Shown: piece after piece, positions 1 through 5,286 of the stretch | How positions within the stretch are numbered: position 1 is the stretch's first letter | How the letters are laid out: each line of letters starts with the position of its first letter | From: Candidatus Peregrinibacteria bacterium RIFCSPLOWO2_01_FULL_39_12 | Lineage (GTDB): Bacteria; Patescibacteriota; Gracilibacteria; UBA1369; LOWO2-01-FULL-3 | NCBI GenBank assembly: GCA_001787455.1 | Contig: MFXA01000050.1 | Location: 1 to 5,286 of the forward strand | Length of the DNA stretch: 5,286 nucleotides | Direction of reading: 5' to 3' | The notes under the pieces: generated by a model | Databases searched by the model: none | What the model was told of the DNA's origin: nothing | Seen by the model: only the letters and a program-made list of their open reading frames with translations | Translations under genes and position numbers: made by a program

Positions 1-3000
1 TACGGAAGACCGGCTGTAACTTGTAGGAATATTTACAATCAAATCAAAATCGTAGTTCATCATCCCGTCCAAAAGATTCGGCTTTTTGCCTGTCGAAACC
101 TTATAAAGAACAGTATTTTTTAAACCGTTATCTTCAAAGAACTTAGCAGTTCCCTCTGTCGCAAAAATTTTAAATCCCATTCCCGAAAATTTTACCGCTG
201 TGGGAAGAAGATCGGTTTTGCTTTCAAGCCCGCCAATACTGAATAAAATCCCTTTTTTCGGAAGAGAAAATCCGGCGCTTATCATCGCTTTTAAAAGTGA
301 CTCAAATAAATCCTCACCGAAACATGCAACTTCTCCCGTTGACGCCATTTCGACTCCTGAAACGGGATCGGCGCCTTTTAATCTTGGGAAACTGAACTGA
401 GGAGCTTTAACAGCGACATGATCCAAATCCAAAGTTTTGTAATCGCGATATTCAAGAAACTTTTTTCCGCGCAAAGTTTTCTTCCCCGTGGTTTTTGCAA
501 TCATCGCTTCAGTGGCAATTTCAATAAAGTTATATCCTGTAACTTTTGAAGAAAACGGAAAACTTCGGCTGGACCTTAAATTACATTCTATAACCATCAC
601 TCTATTGTTTTTTGCGAGGAATTGGATATTGAAAGGACCGCTTATATCCAGCTCTTTCGCAATTTGCTTGCTTATAACTTTAATTCTTCTGATGGTTTCT
701 ATATACAACCTTTGAGGAGGCAGAACTATGGTAGCGTCGCCGCTGTGTACGCCGGCATTTTCAATATGCTCGGAAATTGCATACACGACAACCTGCCCCT
801 TGTACGCTACGGCATCAATTTCAACTTCTTTTGCGTTTGTTTCAAATTTTGAAACCACAACAGGCGCTTCTTTCGAAATTTTTACGGCCTTTCCCAAAAA
901 TGTATCCAGCGAATTACGATCATAAGCCACACTCATCGCCGCTCCGGAAAGAACATACGAAGGTCGCACGAGAACAGGATAACCCGCCTCATCCGCGAAT
1001 TTATAAATATCCTCAATTTTGGCTAACTCTTGCCATTTTGGCTGATCCACCCCATGCTTGTCGAGCATTGCGGAAAATTTGTGCCTGTCCTCCGCGCGGT
1101 CAATATTTTCAGGATCGGTTCCTAAAATCTTCACACCCGCTTTATATAATTTTAAAGCTAAATTATTTGGAACCTGCCCGCCTGTCGAAACCACAACTCC
1201 GGTAACAGCGTGCCCACCAATCCCCCCATTTTCAAATTCATAAATATCCAAAACTCTTTCCAGCGAAAGTTCATCGAAATATAATTTATCGCAAATATCA
1301 TAATCGGTCGAAACCGTTTCGGGATTATAATTTATCATCACGGTTTCATAGCCCTCTTTTCCGGCAGTTTGCACAGCGTTCACGCAACACCAATCAAATT
1401 CAACACTCGATCCGATACAGTAAGCTCCACTGCCAAGCACGACAATTTTTTTTCTACCGCTCGCCGTCACATCATTTTTATCCCCATGATAAGTCAAATA
1501 AAGATAATTTGTATTTGCAGGATATTCCGCCGCCAAAGTATCAATTTGTTTTATGGATGGGACAATGCCCATTTTTTTACGCATCTCGCGAATTTCAAGC
1601 TCGCTTTTGTTAAAAATATAAGCGATTTGTTTGTCGGAAAATCCTTTTTTCTTGGACTCTTTCATCAGCTCATAATTTAATTCTCTTGCCTTCCTTAACT
1701 TCAAATCCAAGGCTGTAATATTTTTCAATTTATCCAAAAACCATTTATCGATTCCTGAAAGTTTTGAAATTTTGCCAACGCTCCATCCGCGCCTTAAGGC
1801 TTCCGCGATTACAAGGATTCTTTTTGGAGTGGGCTTAACAATATCCTGCTTAATTTCAGTAGATTCTATTTTTACATCCTCATTTGCGGTAAGCCCGTGA
1901 AGCCCGACTTGCAACATCCTTAAGCCTTTTTGCACAACTTCTTCAAAGCTTCGTCCGAGCGCCATAATTTCCCCAACCGATTTCATCTCGGAAGTTATTT
2001 CTTTCGAAACCATTCTGAATTTATTTAAATCCCATCGCGGAATTTTTAATGCGAGATAATCCAGCGCCGGCTCAAAACAAGCCATCGTGGTTTTTGTAAC
2101 GGCGTTTTTTAATTCAAGAAGCGTATATCCAAGTGCCAATTTTGCGGCGACATGAGCAAGAGGATAGCCCGTTGCCTTTGAAGCAAGCGCGGAAGATCTG
2201 CTTAATCGCGCGTTTACTTCGATAACACGATAATCTTCGGAATTGGGATCAAGCGCAAACTGGATATTACATTCTCCGACAATCTGCAAATGCCTAATAA
2301 CTTTTATAGATAATTCACGCAGTTTATGATACTCGCTGTTCGTTAAAGTTTGGGAAGGTGCAACAACAATGCTTTCTCCGGTATGAATCCCGAGCGGATC
2401 AAAATTTTCCATATTGCAAACCGTGATACAGTTATCGACGCGATCACGTACAACTTCATACTCAACTTCTTTCCATCCTTTTAAATTTTCTTCAACAAGA
2501 ACCTGCGGACTGTAAGCAAAAGCGGTATCGAGCATTTCATTGAGCTGTTTATCGTTATATGCAAACCCGCTTCCCTTGCCGCCAAGAGTATATGCCGCGC
2601 GAATCATTAGCGGAAATTTAATAATTTTTGCGGCCTTAATTGCAGCGTTTTTCGTATTGCATGCGATGCTTTTTGGCATTTTTACGCCAATTTTGCTTAA
2701 TTCTTTGTTGAATAAATCGCGGTCTTCAGTTTTTTGGATAGACAGAACGGAAGTTCCCAAAACCCTAACGCCATATTTTTTAAAAACATTTTTTTGATAC
2801 AGCTCAACGCCGCAATTCAATGCAGTTTGTCCGCCAAAAGCCAGAAATACGCCATCCGGTTTTTCTTTCGCGATTATTTTTTCAACAAAATATGCGTTTA
2901 CCGGAAGGAAATAAATTTTATCCGCAAGACCTTTTGAAGTTTGTATAGTCGCAATATTCGGATTAACCAAAACGGATTTGATCCCTTCCTCCTTCAGTGC

Positions 3001-3156
3001 TTTGATAGCTTGTGATCCCGAATAATCAAACTCGCCGGCCTCGCCAATCTTCAACGCGCCGCTTCCCAGCACTAAAACCTTCTTAATTTTAGAAAAAACC
3101 AAACCCTTCTTGTTTTGAAAGGGCTTCTTTAATTTTAAACACTTCTTTAAAGGCAT
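1..3156 (-). CDS. carB: Carbamoyl-phosphate synthase large subunit, 3' end cut by window
   Basis: CarB combines ammonia (passed from glutamine by CarA), bicarbonate and two ATP into carbamoyl phosphate in the cytoplasm, for pyrimidine and arginine synthesis. I translated the minus strand throughout and found 1052 codons without a stop. The first half has a glycine loop at about residues 31-40, followed by GEFDYSG. Its ATP-grasp residues include E230, GIHTGES around H258, Q299 and the EVNARLSRSSALASK block (E313, N315, R317). A linker/oligomerisation region covers about 418-570. The second half starts near 573 (GSGAYCIGSS, VEFDWCC, NPETVSTDYD) and has the ECNLRSSRSFPF block (E857, N859, R861). 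The allosteric MGS-like domain starts near 970, with K980, T1000, T1003, K1019 and N1042 at likely effector positions. E. coli CarB has 1073 residues, so about 45-50 C-terminal residues are missing here. The start is the only nearby ATG, directly preceded by an in-frame TAA; TTG at 3102 is the alternative. No carA lies immediately upstream. Confidence 0.97.
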   Translation of the reverse strand, partial: MPLKKCLKLKKPFQNKKGLVFSKIKKVLVLGSGALKIGEAGEFDYSGSQAIKALKEEGIKSVLVNPNIATIQTSKGLADKIYFLPVNAYFVEKIIAKEKPDGVFLAFGGQTALNCGVELYQKNVFKKYGVRVLGTSVLSIQKTEDRDLFNKELSKIGVKMPKSIACNTKNAAIKAAKIIKFPLMIRAAYTLGGKGSGFAYNDKQLNEMLDTAFAYSPQVLVEENLKGWKEVEYEVVRDRVDNCITVCNMENFDPLGIHTGESIVVAPSQTLTNSEYHKLRELSIKVIRHLQIVGECNIQFALDPNSEDYRVIEVNARLSRSSALASKATGYPLAHVAAKLALGYTLLELKNAVTKTTMACFEPALDYLALKIPRWDLNKFRMVSKEITSEMKSVGEIMALGRSFEEVVQKGLRMLQVGLHGLTANEDVKIESTEIKQDIVKPTPKRILVIAEALRRGWSVGKISKLSGIDKWFLDKLKNITALDLKLRKARELNYELMKESKKKGFSDKQIAYIFNKSELEIREMRKKMGIVPSIKQIDTLAAEYPANTNYLYLTYHGDKNDVTASGRKKIVVLGSGAYCIGSSVEFDWCCVNAVQTAGKEGYETVMINYNPETVSTDYDICDKLYFDELSLERVLDIYEFENGGIGGHAVTGVVVSTGGQVPNNLALKLYKAGVKILGTDPENIDRAEDRHKFSAMLDKHGVDQPKWQELAKIEDIYKFADEAGYPVLVRPSYVLSGAAMSVAYDRNSLDTFLGKAVKISKEAPVVVSKFETNAKEVEIDAVAYKGQVVVYAISEHIENAGVHSGDATIVLPPQRLYIETIRRIKVISKQIAKELDISGPFNIQFLAKNNRVMVIECNLRSSRSFPFSSKVTGYNFIEIATEAMIAKTTGKKTLRGKKFLEYRDYKTLDLDHVAVKAPQFSFPRLKGADPVSGVEMASTGEVACFGEDLFESLLKAMISAGFSLPKKGILFSIGGLESKTDLLPTAVKFSGMGFKIFATEGTAKFFEDNGLKNTVLYKVSTGKKPNLLDGMMNYDFDLIVNIPTSYSRSSV

Positions 3157-3216
3157 TTAATTTTAGATGAACTTCTTCTTTCAGATTTTAGATAAGAATT
3201 TATAACCGGTCAAGCT
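3157..3216. other. nrnA-carB intergenic gap, no terminator seen
   Basis: Sixty AT-rich bases separate the nrnA TGA stop from the carB ATG; both genes are on the minus strand. I see no GC-rich hairpin followed by a T run, so read-through from nrnA into carB is plausible and the two may form an operon. There is a purine-rich stretch (GAAAGAAGAAG, minus strand), but it ends about 15 bases before the carB ATG. That is farther than a normal Shine-Dalgarno spacing, so the carB ribosome binding site is weak or not of the standard type. A small ACCGGT palindrome lies at 3205-3210, with no assigned role. Confidence 0.6.
3160..3193. repeat. Pair of 9-bp direct repeats upstream of carB
   Basis: ATTTTAGAT occurs at 3160-3168 and again at 3185-3193, with start points 25 bases apart, inside the 60-base gap before carB. 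The repeat is exact but short and AT-rich. It could be chance, or a pair of regulator sites on roughly the same DNA face (about two and a half helical turns is not ideal for that). No function is assigned. Confidence 0.35.
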
Positions 3217-4230
3217 TCAAAATTTTATTTCCGTCCCATGAGCTTCATTGCCGCCTTCGGACAAAATTTTCCAGGACATAACAGGCATAAGTTTCCCCTG
3301 CACTCCAAACCCACTGGCTTTTGGATGTCCCCCTCCGCCCCACTGCGAAGCCACATCCGACAAATTTATATCGTCTCTTTGTGTTCGCAAAGAACCCTTC
3401 ACCAACCCCTTTTCATCTTCACTTAACAAAAGACAATATTTACTGTTTGGAACGGCATTTAAATAATCAATAACTCCTCCGGTGTCATGCGACGTGGAAT
3501 TACACGCATCGTAATCCGATTTCCCTACAGCGGAAATTGTTACGCTGTCTTCATTTACATAAGTTCTTTCCATAATTCGCCCCCAAAGCCTAAGCTTGTT
3601 TATGGGGGTTGTATGAAATAATTCTTTAACGATTTTTCGTAAATTCGCCCCTTTGCTTAAAAGATCGGACACGACCTTAAAAACCTCACCGCTTGTATTG
3701 CTGTGCATAAGACCGCCCGTATCAAAATAAATTCCATGCATTAAACAAGTTGCAATGTCAATTGTGACCGGCCATTCGCAGAATTGTAAAAATTTATAAA
3801 TAATTATTGATGTCGAACATTCCTCGGGCGCTACGGGGTTTACCGTCCCAAAGCCGTTATTTGAAATATGATGGTCAAAATTTATAAAAGGTTTTTGTCC
3901 GGACAAAATTTCAGGCTTTGCCTCGTGAAAAACAAACAATTTTAATGCGCCGCAATCCACGCTTACAATCGCATCAAAGTCTTCGTAGTTAAAATCCGTC
4001 ACAAATGTATCGGCTTTTTTTAGCCACGAACTATTCTCCGGAGCGGGATCCACGCATGCACTTACAACTTCTTTCCCTAAAGATTCAAGCGCTAAACGAA
4101 GCCCCAAATTGCTCCCGACAGCGTCTCCGTCGGGGCTTCTATGTGAAATTATGCAAAACTTTTGATTTTCTAAAAAAATTCTTTTTGCTTTCTGAAATTC
4201 TATTTTTAATTTTTCCGTAATTAACAGCAT
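3217..4230 (-). CDS. nrnA: DHH/DHHA1 phosphoesterase, NrnA-like oligoribonuclease / PAP phosphatase
   Basis: This is a complete 337-residue soluble protein, the usual length for the family. NrnA-type enzymes are metal-dependent (typically Mn2+) cytoplasmic phosphoesterases. They degrade 2-5 nucleotide RNA ends left by other RNases, and many also convert 3'-phosphoadenosine 5'-phosphate to AMP. The metal-binding motifs are all present in order: motif I HRSPDGDAVGS (H30, D34, D36), motif II VSVDCG (D92), motif III FDHH (D119, H120, H121) and motif IV GIYFDTGG (D170). The C-terminal DHHA1 substrate-binding domain ends with GGGGHPKASG at 298-307 (H302), preceded by a SLRTQRDDINLSDVA segment. The ATG at 4230 is supported by AAGGA six bases upstream. 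carB follows 60 bases downstream on the same strand. The family is certain from the motifs. The exact substrate is inferred, since related DHH proteins include c-di-AMP/pApA phosphodiesterases; the protein lacks the membrane, PAS and GGDEF parts of GdpP. Confidence 0.9.
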   Translation of the reverse strand: MLLITEKLKIEFQKAKRIFLENQKFCIISHRSPDGDAVGSNLGLRLALESLGKEVVSACVDPAPENSSWLKKADTFVTDFNYEDFDAIVSVDCGALKLFVFHEAKPEILSGQKPFINFDHHISNNGFGTVNPVAPEECSTSIIIYKFLQFCEWPVTIDIATCLMHGIYFDTGGLMHSNTSGEVFKVVSDLLSKGANLRKIVKELFHTTPINKLRLWGRIMERTYVNEDSVTISAVGKSDYDACNSTSHDTGGVIDYLNAVPNSKYCLLLSEDEKGLVKGSLRTQRDDINLSDVASQWGGGGHPKASGFGVQGKLMPVMSWKILSEGGNEAHGTEIKF

Positions 4231-4235
4231 TGCAA

Positions 4236-4250
4236 ATCCTTATAAAGGAT
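4236..4250. repeat. Short inverted repeat overlapping nrnA start signals
   Basis: ATCCTT-ATA-AAGGAT forms perfect 6-bp arms around a 3-base centre. The arm nearer nrnA contains the gene's Shine-Dalgarno sequence (AAGGA on the minus strand). The far arm lies between the predicted -10 box and the expected transcription start near 4247. It could be a small operator at the start site. If transcription begins farther upstream, it could be a hairpin that hides the ribosome binding site. At this length in AT-rich DNA, chance is also possible. Confidence 0.4.
4237..4241 (-). promoter_or_regulatory. Shine-Dalgarno site of nrnA
   Basis: AAGGA on the minus strand lies six bases before the ATG at 4230. 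It is the best ribosome binding site in the window and fixes the nrnA start. Confidence 0.7.
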
Positions 4251-4253
4251 AAA

Positions 4254-4282
4254 ATCTTACCCTTTTAAAAAAGTGTTGTTAA
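4254..4282 (-). promoter_or_regulatory. Predicted sigma-70-like promoter of nrnA (and perhaps carB)
   Basis: Read on the minus strand, TTAACA (4282-4277) is followed after exactly 17 bases by TAAGAT (4259-4254). These match the TTGACA/TATAAT consensus at 5 of 6 and 4 of 6 positions, with ideal spacing. Transcription would start near 4247, giving a leader of about 17 bases that still includes the nrnA Shine-Dalgarno site. AT-rich DNA yields such matches by chance, and the organism may not use this exact consensus, so this is a prediction only. Confidence 0.4.
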
Positions 4283-4344
4283 GGTAATAAGCATAAAACG
4301 AATTGCAAAAACCTCTTAATTGTTAGAAGGTATAAAAAGAAAAT

Positions 4345-5286
4345 ATGAGAAATATTTTAGAAATAGAAAGGCTGAAAGAAAAAATAATCCATCATGCCAA
4401 ATCCCTCGGATTCGATTTAATCGGCTTCAGTCCAGTAAAAGTTCAGGATAAGCATGTGAAAACTTACAAAAACTGGCTACTAAAGCACTATGAGGGGGAA
4501 ATGTTCTACATGCAAAAAGCAGATTCCCGTCTAAATTCGACAAAAATCTCGCCGGGCGCAAAGTCGGTTATAGCGCTTGCGGTAAACTATTATCAGCCGC
4601 AGGAAAAACTTCCATCAGGCTGTGGACGCATTGCACGTTACGCTTACGGTCGAGATTATCACAAAATTATAAAGAAAAAGCTTAAACAACTGGAAAAATA
4701 TATTCAGCAAATAGACCTGAAGCATGTTTTTCAGAATGTCTCTGCCGTCCAAACAAGATCTTACGTTGACACGGGTCCCCTACTCGAACGCGCGCTTGCC
4801 GAGCAAGCCGGACTTGGTTTTATCGGTAAAAATTCCTGCCTGATAAGCCGAGAATTCGGCTCATGGGTTTTTCTTTCCGAAATTATTGTAAACATAAAAT
4901 TACATAACAGAAATTTTGCTGAGCAAAATTTCCGCTTCTGCGGAAACTGCACAAAGTGCATTGAATCATGTCCTACAAAAGCGATTATCGCCCCCGGGAT
5001 TATAGATGCCCGCAAATGCATTTCTTACTTAACTATCGAAAATAAAAAACCCATTCCGAAAAAATTCACAAAAATCATTAAACAAACTAAACGTATTTTT
5101 GGCTGTGATATTTGTCAGGAGGTTTGCCCGCATAACATCGCTCGCCAAAAACAAACTATTCACTCGGAACTAACCTCGCCAAAAATTGCCGGAGACCAAC
5201 AAAACTTTAAAAAAATTTTTTCAATAAAAACCGATCAACAATTTTTAAACACTTTCGCCGGCTCCCCTTTAATGCGCGCAAAACGC
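4345..5286 (+). CDS. queG: Epoxyqueuosine reductase, 3' end cut by window
   Basis: QueG reduces epoxyqueuosine to queuosine at the wobble base (position 34) of GUN-anticodon tRNAs. It uses cobalamin and two [4Fe-4S] clusters in the cytoplasm. The frame is open for 314 codons to the window edge. Family signatures are YAYGRDYHK near 126, VDTGPLLERALAEQAGLGFIG with the conserved acid D142, and GKNSCLI near 164. The first cluster motif is CGNCTKCIESCP (C199, C202, C205, C209). ARKCISYLTIE contributes C225, followed by CDICQEVCPHN (C254, C257, C261). The last visible residues, GSPLMRAKR, match the conserved 'GSP..R' segment just before the C-terminus of the core, so probably only tens of residues are missing; a C-terminal HEAT-like extension cannot be judged. 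The start ATG has an in-frame TAA at 4333-4335 upstream. AGAAGG at 4325-4330 is 14 bases away, so the Shine-Dalgarno site is weakly placed. It diverges from nrnA. Confidence 0.96.
   Translation, partial: MRNILEIERLKEKIIHHAKSLGFDLIGFSPVKVQDKHVKTYKNWLLKHYEGEMFYMQKADSRLNSTKISPGAKSVIALAVNYYQPQEKLPSGCGRIARYAYGRDYHKIIKKKLKQLEKYIQQIDLKHVFQNVSAVQTRSYVDTGPLLERALAEQAGLGFIGKNSCLISREFGSWVFLSEIIVNIKLHNRNFAEQNFRFCGNCTKCIESCPTKAIIAPGIIDARKCISYLTIENKKPIPKKFTKIIKQTKRIFGCDICQEVCPHNIARQKQTIHSELTSPKIAGDQQNFKKIFSIKTDQQFLNTFAGSPLMRAKR

Larger units (their letters stand above)
4231..4344. other. Divergent intergenic region between nrnA and queG
   Basis: This 114-base AT-rich region must hold the 5' signals for both divergent genes. 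Toward nrnA there is a promoter-like pair, an inverted repeat and a strong Shine-Dalgarno site, each listed separately. Toward queG I found no -35/-10 pair with acceptable spacing: TTGCAA at 4303-4308 and TATAAA at 4331-4336 are 22 bases apart. No tRNA-like or riboswitch-like fold is evident by eye. In particular I saw no convincing preQ1 riboswitch, although queG is a queuosine gene. Confidence 0.6.

Noticed and set aside
777..1205. 142-residue plus-strand open frame
   Set aside because: It lies entirely antisense to carB, whose minus-strand frame covers well-conserved motifs here. The peptide has no recognisable domain and no clear ribosome binding site.
1369..1680. 103-residue plus-strand open frame with a histidine/phenylalanine-rich product
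   Set aside because: It is antisense to the carB linker and second-half start. Its composition is what the reverse complement of lysine-rich coding sequence gives.
1..3156. Possible frameshift or broken carB
   Set aside because: A line-by-line reverse translation gave a continuous frame from the ATG to the window edge, with all major CarB motifs in order. The gene is only truncated by the window.
3157..3216. Rho-independent terminator after nrnA
   Set aside because: There is no GC-rich stem followed by a T tract on the minus strand; the only palindrome is the 6-base ACCGGT.
3238..3466. Two overlapping plus-strand open frames of 62 and 72 residues
   Set aside because: Both are antisense to the DHHA1 domain of nrnA, with no domain or initiation signals of their own.
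4231..4344. Possible preQ1 riboswitch or other leader RNA before queG
   Set aside because: QueG acts late in queuosine synthesis, so this was considered. I see no compact C-rich hairpin with an A-rich tail arranged as a preQ1-I aptamer, and no terminator stem.
4761..5021. 86-residue minus-strand open frame opposite queG
   Set aside because: It covers the most conserved part of queG (catalytic acid and first Fe-S motif) on the other strand, so it is a shadow frame.

Overview
The window is an ordinary bacterial chromosome segment carrying three housekeeping genes. Two lie on the minus strand (nrnA-like, then carB) and one diverges from them on the plus strand (queG). It is visibly AT-rich, with A/T-leaning third codon positions and lysine-, isoleucine- and asparagine-rich proteins. 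NrnA and QueG are bacterial families, so the source is a bacterium. The CarB sequence belongs to the branch with 'SGALKIGEAGEFDYSGSQ' and 'SSVEFDW' signatures. I associate that branch with Bacteroidota, some other low-GC phyla and the eukaryotic CAD protein, rather than with the E. coli type. Bacteroidota or a phylum such as Elusimicrobiota would fit, but the phylum is a guess that needs a tree.

Layout. Positions 1-3156 (minus) hold carB, the large subunit of carbamoyl-phosphate synthase. It is one uninterrupted frame of 1052 codons, cut by the left edge with roughly 45-50 C-terminal residues missing. Positions 3157-3216 are a 60-base gap with no visible terminator and a small direct repeat. 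Positions 3217-4230 (minus) hold a complete 337-residue DHH/DHHA1 phosphoesterase of the NrnA type. Positions 4231-4344 are a divergent intergenic region with a good Shine-Dalgarno site and a plausible sigma-70-like promoter for the nrnA side. A short inverted repeat overlaps the expected transcription start. Positions 4345-5286 (plus) hold queG, epoxyqueuosine reductase, cut by the right edge near its C-terminus.

Functionally, CarB makes carbamoyl phosphate for pyrimidines and arginine. The NrnA-like enzyme recycles very short RNAs and probably 3'-phosphoadenosine 5'-phosphate. QueG performs the last step of queuosine synthesis on tRNA. nrnA and carB share a strand, lie 60 bases apart and have no terminator between them, so they may be co-transcribed. 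The shared theme of nucleotide supply and RNA turnover is suggestive only.

I found no RNA gene, mobile element, CRISPR array or obviously new system. The points worth checking are the CarB lineage and its small insertions, the carB start, and the promoter-overlapping inverted repeat.
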